From Campylobacterales bacterium (GTDB taxonomy: Bacteria > Campylobacterota > Campylobacteria > Campylobacterales > QNZT01), in the NCBI GenBank assembly GCA_024278835.1, contig JAJRSK010000033.1:62001-126000 (forward strand): 64,000 nucleotides of DNA, read 5' to 3'. Both the position numbers and the translations under genes were made by a program. The notes beneath the pieces were generated by a model. That model had not been told where the DNA came from and ran no database searches. It saw only the letters and a list, made by a program, of their open reading frames with translations. Shown piece after piece: positions 7,729 to 15,888 of the stretch. Each line of letters opens with the position of its first letter. Within the stretch, counting starts at the first letter, position 1.

Positions 7729-8334
7729 CTATACAGCGATATCTACTTCAGAGTAAATCTCACAAGCACCAGTAAGCCAAAGAGCCGCTCGCATCCGCTC
7801 TCGTGAGATAGAGCTAGTAATACTAAACTCTTTCTCTTTTATCTTCTCTACATTGAGAGGATTTGCCGCAAACTCTTTTAAATGACAATGCTTAGTGTAG
7901 CAGGTATCCTTCATCGCTAGAAGTTCACTCTCATCTCGAAGCGTTGGTGCATCCACCAATGCTTTTGCACTCTCATGTAAAAAGTTGAGTGTATGTGTCA
8001 CACTTTGTGGCTCTGCCAAAGTATCATCAGGATGTAAATCATAACGCTTCATCGCCCAAGTCAGCACCGCCAAGCCTTCCACAGCCCAAGCAAGATTGAT
8101 TTGCGCTTGCGCATCCAATCCACCAAGTGGCGCGGTGAGTGCTACTAGTTCATGTTGTTCCATCTCTTCTCTCGCCCCAACCAAGTCAATCCACGGCAAC
8201 AGACTCTGTCGCAACTCCTCCACATCGGCAGGACTCTCCACTTCGATAAATCCACGACATACCAAGGCACCCAAGACCATTGCTCTTTTTGCAACTCTTG
8301 TCGCCGAAGGTGCTGTGACACTTTTTTCACTCAT
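7729..8334 (-). CDS. DUF4272-like protein
   Basis: A 201-residue soluble protein without signal peptide or membrane segment. The pattern of an N-terminal RVAKRAMVLGALVCRGF helix, a central LPWIDL segment and AWAVEGLAVLTWAM resembles the DUF4272 family, whose function is unknown. The stop codon adjoins the hemF stop (convergent genes with no room for a terminator). The start lies 11 bases after the transporter stop on the same strand, so it is probably the second gene of a two-gene unit. The family call is from pattern recognition. Confidence 0.6.
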   Translation of the reverse strand: MSEKSVTAPSATRVAKRAMVLGALVCRGFIEVESPADVEELRQSLLPWIDLVGAREEMEQHELVALTAPLGGLDAQAQINLAWAVEGLAVLTWAMKRYDLHPDDTLAEPQSVTHTLNFLHESAKALVDAPTLRDESELLAMKDTCYTKHCHLKEFAANPLNVEKIKEKEFSITSSISRERMRAALWLTGACEIYSEVDIAV

Positions 8335-8345
8335 ATTTTCCCTTT

Positions 8346-9683
8346 TTATAGATACAGCGCATTATACGCCAAAAATAGTACCGCCAATGGTGCTACAAAT
8401 CGAATAGAAAAGTACCACACTTTAAAGACAGTATTGCCCATATGCCCTAAAAGCACCGCTTCTACATCATCTCTCTTCATCGCATACCCCACAAATAAAG
8501 CGATGAGTATCCCACCAAGTGGCATCAAGAAAGAATCCACGGCAAATTCTAATACATCAAAAAGCGATTTTGTCCCAAAGGTCAAAGGTTCTTTAAAGCC
8601 ATCAGAGATAGAGAGTATGACCAATACACCTACAACAAAGTAGAGAAATGAAGAGCCAAAAACCGCTGATTTTTTCTGCCATCCCCATCGCCTCTCAAGA
8701 TACATCACGCTTGGCTCCACCAGCGAAATCGCCGAAGTAAGCCCAGCAAATGCCATCCCTAGAAAGAATATCAAAGCAATCACCGTCCCAATAGTCCCTA
8801 ACTTAGCAAAGATAACAGGCAGCGACATAAACACCAAGCCCGGCCCTTTAGCAGGTTCTCCACCAAACTGAAACAAAAAAGCAAAGATGACTATCCCCGC
8901 TAAAATCGCGATAAAAGTATCCAAAAAGGCTACCCAAAGCCCAGCAACAAAGATATTTGTATGTTTAGGAAGTGCCGCAGAATACGCCATGATAGCACCG
9001 ATACCGATAGAGAGTGTAAAAAACGAATGTCCCACCGCGCGAATAATTGCTTCGCCACTAAGTTTAGAAAAATCAGGCACAAACATAAAAGCCACAGACT
9101 TTGAAAAACTCTCAAACTGCATCGCATAGACCATCAATCCAAGCAGTATCATGATAAGCAATGGCACAAGGATGATATTAAAGCGTTCAATCCCACTTTT
9201 AATACCCCGCAAAAGCACCAATGCCACCAAAACAACAGAGATAAAATGCAACCCAATCTGTAGATATGGCGACTGTCCATACAGCACATCAAACGTAGCA
9301 GTCGCCTCTTCTAGCGTCGTGGGGAGTCCCGTCACACTCACATAAAGGTAGTAAAATATCCACCCAATCACCACCGAATAAAATGTCATGATAATCAAGC
9401 CTATACTAAAGAGAAAACCCGCCTTAGCCCAAGCCCACTTGGCACTTGGTGCTAAAGTTTCAAAGCTTGTTACTGCATCTTCTCCACCCTTTTTACCTAT
9501 GAGCATCTCCGCTATCAAAAGCGACACCCCAATAAATAAAATCGTCACCAAATAGACCATCACAAACGCACCCCCACCATACTCACCGGTGATATAAGGG
9601 AACTTCCAGATATTACCCAGACCTACAGCCGCCCCTGCTGCTGAGAGGATAAAACCAATACGCGAAAACTTTGCTGCTTGCAT
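8346..9683 (-). CDS. Sodium-dependent transporter of the NSS/SNF family
   Basis: A membrane protein of 445 residues with about 11-12 hydrophobic segments. TM1 carries the NSS signature GLGNIWKFPY followed by GGGAFVMVY, which in LeuT-type carriers forms the Na+ and substrate site. The family imports amino acids or related solutes with Na+. The substrate cannot be read from the sequence. ATG at 9683 is preferred over a TTG one codon upstream because AAGGATTTTG precedes it. Upstream lies a 120-bp inverted repeat (9701-9820) that may contain or disturb its promoter. One TATCATGATA (9147) encodes Ile-Met-Ile in a membrane helix. Confidence 0.92.
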   Translation of the reverse strand: MQAAKFSRIGFILSAAGAAVGLGNIWKFPYITGEYGGGAFVMVYLVTILFIGVSLLIAEMLIGKKGGEDAVTSFETLAPSAKWAWAKAGFLFSIGLIIMTFYSVVIGWIFYYLYVSVTGLPTTLEEATATFDVLYGQSPYLQIGLHFISVVLVALVLLRGIKSGIERFNIILVPLLIMILLGLMVYAMQFESFSKSVAFMFVPDFSKLSGEAIIRAVGHSFFTLSIGIGAIMAYSAALPKHTNIFVAGLWVAFLDTFIAILAGIVIFAFLFQFGGEPAKGPGLVFMSLPVIFAKLGTIGTVIALIFFLGMAFAGLTSAISLVEPSVMYLERRWGWQKKSAVFGSSFLYFVVGVLVILSISDGFKEPLTFGTKSLFDVLEFAVDSFLMPLGGILIALFVGYAMKRDDVEAVLLGHMGNTVFKVWYFSIRFVAPLAVLFLAYNALYL

Positions 9684-9700
9684 CAAAATCCTTTTTTATT

Positions 9701-9820
9701 GAACCCTTTGAATAATCTCTCATCCTCAAACGGCTTCACGGCGGGTGCCCCAAAATTTCTACGAAATTTTGACCCTACCGTTGCAGAGGTTGTTCGAATA
9801 AGAGATTATTCAAAGGGTTC
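9701..9820. repeat. 120-bp inverted-repeat element (MITE-like or long hairpin)
   Basis: The outer arms are a perfect 20-bp inverted repeat: GAACCCTTTGAATAATCTCT at 9701-9720 and its complement at 9801-9820. The inside continues as an imperfect stem, and the centre is CAAAATTTC, TACG, GAAATTTTG, itself a perfect 9-bp stem. The whole therefore folds end to end. It fills the gap between the divergent transporter and 68-aa genes and encodes nothing. A miniature transposable element, a structured RNA or a bidirectional hairpin all fit. No flanking target duplication longer than 2-3 bases is obvious. Confidence 0.75.
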
Positions 9821-9883
9821 TATTTGTAAAATGTTAACATATCTATGCTATATTTTCCGTCCAAATCAATATAGGGGAACAAT

Positions 9884-10090
9884 ATGATTACATTAGAGAT
9901 GGAAAAAGAGTGTGGTTGCTTTAAAAAAAGTGACTATCAAGCCGTGCAAACATTTGCTAGCAAAGATGAAGCCTTGCTTGAGGCATCCAAAATGTGTACA
10001 GATATGAATGAAAACTTCTGTCAAAAACACAACTTCAAAGTCGCAGAAGAAGGCGATAAACTCATCATCAAAGTAGAGATGAACGGCTAA
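9884..10090 (+). CDS. Small conserved-looking protein of 68 residues, unknown function
   Basis: A 68-residue charged protein (MITLEMEKECGCFKKSDY at its start) with a C-x-C pair at positions 10 and 12 and two further Cys residues near 37 and 46. No signal peptide and no membrane helix. AGGGGAACAAT precedes the ATG, a good ribosome-binding site. A strong hairpin terminator follows six bases after the stop, so it is a single-gene transcript. It may be a small metal-binding or regulatory protein; the sequence does not allow a function to be named. Confidence 0.7.
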   Translation: MITLEMEKECGCFKKSDYQAVQTFASKDEALLEASKMCTDMNENFCQKHNFKVAEEGDKLIIKVEMNG

Positions 10091-10095
10091 ATATC

Positions 10096-10119
10096 GGTTG
10101 TGAGAATACTCTCACAACC
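10096..10119 (+). terminator. Hairpin terminator after the 68-aa gene
   Basis: GGTTGTGAGA and TCTCACAACC form a perfect 10-bp stem with the loop ATAC, followed by TTCT and then a TATCATGATA copy at 10123. Confidence 0.7.
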
Positions 10120-10172
10120 TTCTATCATGATAAATGCGTTAAAATATCCCTAACATTAAAAGGTGCATCATC

Positions 10173-12416
10173 ATGAATAAAAGCAAAGATTTTTTACGAA
10201 GAATTGTCCAAGAAGATTTAAACGCAGGCAAATACCCACAAGTACACACACGATTTCCCCCTGAACCAAACGGCTTTCCACACATCGGACACGCCAAATC
10301 CATCACACTCAACTTTGGAATCGCAAGAGATTTTCAGGGGCTTTGCAACCTCAGGATGGATGACACCAACCCTACCACAGAAGATACCGCCTATGTAGAA
10401 GCACTCAAAGATGCCGTCGAGTGGCTGGGATTTAAATGGGAAGGCAATGTCCGTTTTACCTCGGATTATTTTCCAGAGATTTATGCCTATGCCATCGAGC
10501 TTATCAAGATGGGCAAAGCCTATGTCGATAGCCTCAACGATGAAGAGATAAGAGAGTATCGCGGTACAGTAACCCAAGAAGGAAAACGAAGCAAATACGC
10601 CGATAGAAGCATCGAGGAGAATTTAGACCTATTTGAGCGCATGAAAAATGGCGAATTTCCAGATGGCACACACCTCTTACGCGCCAAGATAGACATGGCT
10701 GCAGCCAATATGAAGATGCGCGATCCCATACTCTATCGTATCCGACACGCCCATCACTTTAGAACAGGTGACAGCTGGGCTATCTATCCACTTTATGATT
10801 TTGCACACTGTCTCTCTGACTATATCGAGGGGATAACGCACTCTTTTTGCACCTTAGAGTTTGAAAACAACCATGATATTTATGATTGGGTGCTTGACAC
10901 GCTCAACCTCACCCCGCCACGACCCTACCAGTACGAATTTGCACGGCTTAATATCAACTATACCGTGATGAGCAAACGAAAACTTTTAGAGTTGGTCGAA
11001 AAAGGCATCATCAATGGTTGGGATGACCCTCGCTTGCCTACCATCGCAGGATATAAACGCCGTGGCTACACCCCAGAATCTATCCTCAACTTTTGTGAGC
11101 AAATAGGCATCGCCAAGGCAAACTCTATGGTCGATGTCGCACAGCTTGAGTTTGCAATCCGAGATGACTTAAACACCAAAGTACCACGCGTCATGTGTGT
11201 CATAAACCCACTCAAAGTCACCATCATCAACTACGAAGGAAGCGAAGAGATAGAAGCCTCCTACTACCCACACGATGTACCCAAAGAAGGCACGCGAAAG
11301 CTCCCCTTCTCCAAAGAGATTTACATCAACAAAGATGACTTTTCAGAAAATCCACCCAAAGGCTACTTCCGTCTCACACCAAATCAACCCGTACGACTCA
11401 AATATGCCTATATCATCACTTGCCAAGAAGTAATCAAAGATGCAAACGGTGATATCATAGAGATAAAAGCTATCTACCACCCAGACTCAAAAAGTGGATC
11501 AGACAGCAGTGGTATCAAAGTCAAAAGTGCCATCCAATGGGTTGAAGCCAAGAGTGCCAAAAAAGTAGAGCTTCGCCTCTATGATAGACTCTTTAAAGAC
11601 GAAATCCCTGAGGGTATAGAAGCTATCAATCCCGACTCCTTAAAAATCATCAAAGATGCCCTCATTGAACCTGCTGTCATCACAGATAGACCTGATGAGC
11701 GATTTCAGTTTGAGAGAGAGGGATACTTTTATGCTGACCCTATAGACTATCATGATGGCGCCCCCGTCTTTAACAAGATAGTCGCCCTCAAAGAGTCTTC
11801 AGCCAAAAAGAAAAAAGCCCCAAAAACAGCTGAAAGACCAAGTAAAAAAGTACAGATAGATGGTGAAGTGACACCTATGACAGCCGAAGAAGAGACGCGA
11901 TTTGAATACTATACCAAAGAGCTAAAGCTCAATAGCGAAGTCGCCAACACTTTAGCAAGAGATACTAAACTCTCACGCTTTTTCCAAGAAGCACTAAAAA
12001 TACACAACAGCCCTATCAACCTAGCCAACCTCATTAGCAATGAAGTGGCAAGAGAGTTCAAACAAAAAGAGAGCCTTACATTCACACCCATACAAATTGC
12101 CCAACTAGTCAAAATGATAGATGAAGAAACCATCTCAACAAAAATCGCAAAAGAGGTTTTTGAAGCGATGTCCAAAAGTGGTGAAAACCCAGAAAAAATC
12201 GTCCAAGAAAAAGGACTCATCCAGATAAGCGACCCCGCACAAATCCTCCCCATCATCAACGACATCATCGCCAAAAACCCAGACAATGTCGCCAAATACC
12301 AAGCAGGAAACAAAAAACTCTTGGGCTTTTTCGTAGGACAAACCCTCAAAGCCACCGGAGGAAAAGCCAATCCAAAAGTGGTAAATGAATTGGTTGGGAA
12401 GAGATTGGGAGAGTAG
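10173..12416 (+). CDS. glnS: Glutaminyl-tRNA synthetase with C-terminal YqeY (GatB-like) domain
   Basis: A 747-residue class I synthetase that charges tRNA-Gln. HIGH lies at residues 37-40 within PPEPNGFPHIGHAKS, and the KMSKS-like loop is VMSKRKL near 269-275. The anticodon-binding beta-barrels extend to about residue 555, then a Lys-rich linker leads to a helical YqeY/GatB-tail domain (about 580-747) with the tRNA-binding ending KATGGKANPKVVNELVG. This fusion is known from Deinococcus and some other bacteria, where it helps tRNA binding. Most studied Campylobacterota make Gln-tRNA indirectly through GatCAB and a second GluRS, so a direct enzyme is notable. No neighbour is co-transcribed. 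Confidence 0.95.
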   Translation: MNKSKDFLRRIVQEDLNAGKYPQVHTRFPPEPNGFPHIGHAKSITLNFGIARDFQGLCNLRMDDTNPTTEDTAYVEALKDAVEWLGFKWEGNVRFTSDYFPEIYAYAIELIKMGKAYVDSLNDEEIREYRGTVTQEGKRSKYADRSIEENLDLFERMKNGEFPDGTHLLRAKIDMAAANMKMRDPILYRIRHAHHFRTGDSWAIYPLYDFAHCLSDYIEGITHSFCTLEFENNHDIYDWVLDTLNLTPPRPYQYEFARLNINYTVMSKRKLLELVEKGIINGWDDPRLPTIAGYKRRGYTPESILNFCEQIGIAKANSMVDVAQLEFAIRDDLNTKVPRVMCVINPLKVTIINYEGSEEIEASYYPHDVPKEGTRKLPFSKEIYINKDDFSENPPKGYFRLTPNQPVRLKYAYIITCQEVIKDANGDIIEIKAIYHPDSKSGSDSSGIKVKSAIQWVEAKSAKKVELRLYDRLFKDEIPEGIEAINPDSLKIIKDALIEPAVITDRPDERFQFEREGYFYADPIDYHDGAPVFNKIVALKESSAKKKKAPKTAERPSKKVQIDGEVTPMTAEEETRFEYYTKELKLNSEVANTLARDTKLSRFFQEALKIHNSPINLANLISNEVAREFKQKESLTFTPIQIAQLVKMIDEETISTKIAKEVFEAMSKSGENPEKIVQEKGLIQISDPAQILPIINDIIAKNPDNVAKYQAGNKKLLGFFVGQTLKATGGKANPKVVNELVGKRLGE

Positions 12417-12552
12417 TATCAGGATAGGTATGTATTTTGCTACTGTATGTTACATTGTTCTTCTTAAGTATGCAAAAATTCATGATTACCATTAAAAAAG
12501 AGATGAAAAAACAAAAAATTATAAAATGTTGTCGATTTAGAGTTTAGAATAA

Positions 12553-12834
12553 CAGGGCGGATTCGCATACCAAGCGAATACCCTAACTAAAACTGAGCTT
12601 GAAAGTATTGCAGATGCGATTGAATATCCGCATATAGATAAAGCATTCAAATACAAAGATGCCATTTTAGGTGGCGCATATTGGTCAACTACCATAGATT
12701 ATGAAGGTTGTTATACGATACAAAATATATGGGTTACAGATTTTTTATCAATGTGGGATAATAACTCAAAACCATTTGGTAGTTGTACTGTCAAAGAAAA
12801 TAAACATCGAATTAGGTGCATAAGAAAAAACTAA
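12553..12834 (+). pseudogene. C-terminal fragment of a DUF1566/Lcl-type lipoprotein
   Basis: An open frame of 93 codons that begins straight after a TAA and has no usable start codon. It reads through GGAYWSTTIDYEGCYTIQNI to a final HRIRCIRKN, which is the ending of Lcl/DUF1566-like domains (YWSST, a Trp-Val strand, then RCVR). The intact lipoprotein at 24240-24791 has a related domain. Upstream sequence (12417-12552) has no matching N-terminus. It fills most of the roughly 440-base gap between glnS and the next gene and is best read as a decayed gene. Confidence 0.55.
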
Positions 12835-12860
12835 TCCCCCTTAAAAACAATAGCACCCTC

Positions 12861-13028
12861 TCACCCCTTCTCCTCCCACAGCCCACACTCCTTGCCACTA
12901 TCTTTTCGTACCTGTTGTGAGGGAATCATCTTGGAGACAAATCCAAATGCCTTGCATCCATGCGGTGTGGCGGGTTTCCACGTGACATAGTAGTACTTAC
13001 ATCGTACACAATTAACTCTTTTTTGCAA
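12861..13028 (-). CDS. Small Cys-rich protein (55 aa) with CxxC, TTG start
   Basis: Read from TTG at 13028 to TGA at 12861. AAGGAG sits seven bases before the TTG, and the start overlaps the end of the GMC oxidoreductase gene by 17 bases. The protein has NCVRCKYYYVTW, then GCKAFGFVSK, then SGKECGLW: four Cys residues in CxxC, C, C order, which suggests a tiny zinc- or iron-binding domain. I recall comparable short proteins in Campylobacterota with the same CKAFGF-SK-PS and SG-x-x-C pattern but know no function. Translational coupling to the GMC gene makes it likely real. Confidence 0.6.
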   Translation of the reverse strand: MQKRVNCVRCKYYYVTWKPATPHGCKAFGFVSKMIPSQQVRKDSGKECGLWEEKG

Positions 13029-14667
13029 GTTTCAACTCCTTTTTGATGACTTCCGCTACACGGAAACTATTAGCATATATCGTCCATGTGTAGGGGACTG
13101 AACCCCCTGTTGGCATAAAACTCCCATCAGTGACAAAGAGATTTTTCACCTCATGTGCCCTGCACTCCTTGTCAAGTACTGATGTTTTAGGGTCATTACC
13201 AAAACGACAGCCTCCTGATTGTAAGTTTTGAGGTGGGTAGGGAGAGATGCCTTCTGAGATATCTTTTGCACCCATCGCTTCAAGGATTTTTCGTGTTTTT
13301 TTCGCGATTTTTTCCCCTACTTTGACATTTTCGGGATGTGCTCCTATGCGTATTTTAGCCACAGGAGAGCCAAACTTATCATGATAGTTCTCATCTACAC
13401 TTACAAAACAGTCATCATTGGGCAACCAATCATTAAATATCTCAAAAGTTAACATCTTTTTTTTATTGAATTTCTCGTATATCTTCGCTTGAAGTGTTTC
13501 ACCCCAGATAAGACCATTTCCTTGCCACTTTTGTTTGTTGGCTTTGACTATCGGATTAGCATGCTCAAAAAGTGCTTCTGAAATCCCCCCTTTTTTACCA
13601 TCCAAAAAGTACCAATCTTTGATCGTCCGATTGACAAAAAGCCCCTCTACCATCAATGACTTCAGTGGTATCACACTCTCATCAAATGTCCCACTCACCA
13701 CGCCCCCTCCTGAAAAGAGAAGATTTTTTCCCACCTCTCCACTGTTATTTGCCAAGCCATTTGGAAATGCTTTTGACTTAGAATTTAACAACAATCTCGC
13801 ACTCTCTACTGCCTGTGCTGCTAGGACAAAAATCTTGGCTTTTACGCGCTTCTCTTTGCCTTCTTCATCGATGTATGCCACTTCTGTGATGCGTCCCTCT
13901 TTATCATGATAGAGTTTTTTGACAAAGGCTTTTGTGCGTATCTCAAGATTTCCATTTTTTAAAGCAGGTTGCAATAAAGCAGCGCGTGCAGAGGATTTAC
14001 CCCCAGAACTACAGCCATAACTCCCACAATAATTCGAGTAATAACAGGGATTTCTCTCCCCCTTTGCCACAGGCAATATCGCCCGTGGCGTTTTCACTGC
14101 TACCACGCCTTCTTTTTTAGCTGCCTTATCGATGTACGAAGAGATAGGATGTTCTTGCGTAGGTGGATAGGGGAAGTTTTTCGTACTGCGTGGTTCTTGA
14201 TACTTAAAAGGCGTCACATCACCACTCACCCCCACGATTCGTTCTACCTTCTCATAAAAAGGCTCCATATCATGATAGCTTATAGGCCAATCTACGATAT
14301 TTGCCCCCGCTATCTCTCCAAATTCACTTTTGAGTCGAAAGTCTTTAGGGTGCAAACGGTGAAAAAATCCACTCATCAAGTTGGATGAACCACCCACAAT
14401 ATTGCCATTCCAAAAATCCCAGCCAGAGGTATACGTCGGTGTGACCACCCATTCCCCATCTTCTTTATCCTCTATCAGGTGATACTCATCTTTGAGCTTT
14501 GGGGTGATGATAGAACGCCGGCAAAAGGCTATCTCATCTTTAGAAAAATCCTCTTCATTGTAAAAATCTCCTTTTTCCAAGATAAGCACTTTAGCACCAG
14601 AACGACTTAACTCATACGCGATAGGTGCAGCGCCTGCCCCTGAACCGATGATACAGATATCAACCAT
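13012..14667 (-). CDS. GMC-family FAD oxidoreductase (large subunit)
   Basis: A flavoprotein of about 551 residues. The FAD-binding Rossmann motif IIGSGAGAAPIAYELSRSG begins at residue 5, NIVGGSSNLMSGF follows the first fold, and the C-terminal GMC motif includes CRFGNDPKTSVLD and the final NLFVTDGSFMP-TGGSVPYTWTIYANS. Relatives are membrane-anchored sugar, alcohol or choline dehydrogenases that act in the periplasm with a small subunit-3 partner. That partner is encoded directly upstream with an eight-base overlap. ATG at 14667 is chosen because it starts right before the nucleotide fold and has TTTGGAGC upstream. Four TATCATGATA copies fall in this pair of genes. The substrate is not predictable. 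Confidence 0.88.
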   Translation of the reverse strand: MVDICIIGSGAGAAPIAYELSRSGAKVLILEKGDFYNEEDFSKDEIAFCRRSIITPKLKDEYHLIEDKEDGEWVVTPTYTSGWDFWNGNIVGGSSNLMSGFFHRLHPKDFRLKSEFGEIAGANIVDWPISYHDMEPFYEKVERIVGVSGDVTPFKYQEPRSTKNFPYPPTQEHPISSYIDKAAKKEGVVAVKTPRAILPVAKGERNPCYYSNYCGSYGCSSGGKSSARAALLQPALKNGNLEIRTKAFVKKLYHDKEGRITEVAYIDEEGKEKRVKAKIFVLAAQAVESARLLLNSKSKAFPNGLANNSGEVGKNLLFSGGGVVSGTFDESVIPLKSLMVEGLFVNRTIKDWYFLDGKKGGISEALFEHANPIVKANKQKWQGNGLIWGETLQAKIYEKFNKKKMLTFEIFNDWLPNDDCFVSVDENYHDKFGSPVAKIRIGAHPENVKVGEKIAKKTRKILEAMGAKDISEGISPYPPQNLQSGGCRFGNDPKTSVLDKECRAHEVKNLFVTDGSFMPTGGSVPYTWTIYANSFRVAEVIKKELKLAKKS

Positions 14668-15130
14668 GTTTTGCTCCAAATCTAAACTTAGGACGCGGTA
14701 CGCCCGCATTGTGATGAAAACTTTTCCAACCTATTTCCTTTTTATTACCACCATATAGTGGATCACAAAAAAGTGCTTCTAATGTATAGTTTATCATAAT
14801 AGATATCCAGTTTTCTCCCAAATGACTCTCTCCAAAGGTCTGTAAAACCTTCTCTTTTTCATCATCTGTGAGTATCGTTTTATAGCCACTTTTGCGCAAC
14901 TCACTCGCCCCACGCAAAATAAAATCCAAATCATCTTTATCAAAGCTATCATGATAAGCAACCATCTTGAGATAACGCGTCGCTTCAAACTCTTTAGCAC
15001 TTGGATACTTCTTCGTTTTGGGAAATAGATGCACTTGTACACTCTCTATGAGTAACCAAGTATCCTCCTTTTTGGCACAAGCCACCGTAGTAAATACGAC
15101 AGGTAAAGTTAAAAACTCGCGTCTTTTCAT
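14660..15130 (-). CDS. Gluconate 2-dehydrogenase subunit 3-like protein with Tat/lipoprotein signal
   Basis: A 156-residue protein starting MKRREFLTLPVVFTTVACAKK: a twin-arginine motif (RREFL), a hydrophobic stretch and a lipobox-like VACA. This fits export folded through Tat and lipid anchoring. The mature part (IESVQVHLFP, then FLDPLYGGNKKEIGWK-like FCDPLYGGNKKEIGW) matches gluconate 2-dehydrogenase subunit 3 proteins, which accompany and export GMC-type dehydrogenases. Its 3' end overlaps the GMC gene. It is transcribed away from the GKCG-peptide genes, and the 126-base divergent gap carries an inverted-repeat operator candidate. Confidence 0.85.
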   Translation of the reverse strand: MKRREFLTLPVVFTTVACAKKEDTWLLIESVQVHLFPKTKKYPSAKEFEATRYLKMVAYHDSFDKDDLDFILRGASELRKSGYKTILTDDEKEKVLQTFGESHLGENWISIMINYTLEALFCDPLYGGNKKEIGWKSFHHNAGVPRPKFRFGAKHG

Positions 15131-15166
15131 AGTATCTCCTTTCCATCATGATAGCATCTGTGCATA

Positions 15167-15225
15167 GTACATTTGTGTAGTCACTTCAAACACTACACAA
15201 ATAGTACATAATAAAAGATTATAAT
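15167..15225 (+). promoter_or_regulatory. Inverted-repeat operator plus -10 box in the divergent gap before the GKCG-peptide genes
   Basis: GTACATTTGTGTAGT (15167-15181) and ACTACACAAATAGTAC (15192-15207) form an inverted repeat with a 10-bp perfect core (TTTGTGTAGT) and a ten-base spacer. A TATAAT follows at 15220-15225, twelve bases further on, and serves the plus-strand peptide gene. The right arm CTACACAAATAGTAC recurs with one mismatch ten bases before the -10 box of the lipoprotein gene at 24240-24791, so it looks like a regulator site in the -35 zone. Confidence 0.55.
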
Positions 15226-15256
15226 TCAAATACAATAAAAAAACAAGGAGATTTAG

Positions 15257-15526
15257 ATGAAGAAGATATTAACAACTTCAATTTTAGCATTTGCCACCGT
15301 GGCATTTTTAGGTATGAGCCAACTCTCAGCAGGAGAGGGAATGAAATGTGGCGCAGGTAAATGCGGTGATAGCCCAAAAGCGATGAAATGTGGTTCTGGT
15401 AAATGTGGCAATACAACCAAACCGATGAAAGGAAAGTGCGGTTCTGGAAAATGTGGTGCAACAGAAAAACCAGCTAAACCAGCACCAAAGTCTACAGGTA
15501 AATGTGGCGTTGGTAAGTGTAGTTAA
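15257..15526 (+). CDS. Secreted GKCG-repeat peptide, HvfA-like RiPP precursor 1
   Basis: An 89-residue protein with a Sec signal peptide (MKKILTTSILAFATVAFLGM, cleavage near QLSA/GEG). The mature part is almost only a degenerate repeat: MKCGAGKCG, MKCGSGKCG, KGKCGSGKCG, TGKCGVGKCS, giving eight Cys residues in K/G-K-C-G context. This composition matches HvfA-type precursors, whose GKCG Cys residues are turned into copper-binding thiooxazole groups by an MNIO (DUF692) enzyme in Haemophilus and relatives. A copper- or metal-buffering role is inferred. AAGGAG precedes the ATG. A second such peptide follows after 18 bases. No MNIO gene is visible in this window. Confidence 0.8.
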   Translation: MKKILTTSILAFATVAFLGMSQLSAGEGMKCGAGKCGDSPKAMKCGSGKCGNTTKPMKGKCGSGKCGATEKPAKPAPKSTGKCGVGKCS

Positions 15527-15544
15527 TAAACAAAGGAACATAAA

Positions 15545-15835
15545 ATGAAAAAATTACTATTAAATTCGATTTTTGCCTTGGCATTAGTGTCATTGGCGGG
15601 GTGCTATGGAACTAGCGCTAATGTAGACAATGGTGTAAAAACAACAAAAGGCATGAAATGTGGCACTGGTAAATGCGGTAAAAGTATGAAATCTGGTGCT
15701 GGCTGTGCGTCTAAAGCAAGCAAATGTGGTGATGCCAAAAAAGCAACGAAATGTGGGGCAAGTGCTAAGTGTGGTGATGCCAAAAAAGAGACACCTATGA
15801 AATGTGGCGCTGGTAAATGCGGCAGTGCAAAATAA
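15545..15835 (+). CDS. GKCG-repeat lipoprotein, HvfA-like RiPP precursor 2
   Basis: A 96-residue paralogue of the preceding peptide, but with a lipoprotein signal (LVSLAGC, lipid attachment at the Cys about residue 19). The mature part has MKCGTGKCGKS, GAGCASKASKCGDA, TKCGASAKCGDA and MKCGAGKCG: eight Cys residues besides the lipidated one. A free and a membrane-anchored version of the same Cys-repeat peptide encoded side by side suggests one soluble and one tethered metal ligand in the periplasm. AAAGGAAC precedes the ATG. A long hairpin follows before the DoxX gene. Confidence 0.8.
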   Translation: MKKLLLNSIFALALVSLAGCYGTSANVDNGVKTTKGMKCGTGKCGKSMKSGAGCASKASKCGDAKKATKCGASAKCGDAKKETPMKCGAGKCGSAK

Positions 15836-15844
15836 TAACAACTA

Positions 15845-15874
15845 AAGTATAAGAAGTCAGTTCTTCTTATACTT
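15845..15874 (+). terminator. 12-bp hairpin between GKCG peptide 2 and the DoxX gene
   Basis: AAGTATAAGAAG and CTTCTTATACTT form a perfect 12-bp stem with the loop TCAGTT. It lacks a U-tract and is followed at once by the AAGGAG of the DoxX gene, so it may attenuate rather than end transcription, favouring high peptide output over the downstream enzymes. Confidence 0.6.
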
Positions 15875-15888
15875 ATAAGGAGAACACA

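Noticed and set aside
9780-9800. TTCGAATA-like sequence as a tRNA T-arm
   Set aside because: No cloverleaf can be formed around it; it is the inner part of the 120-bp inverted repeat. No tRNA was found in any gap.
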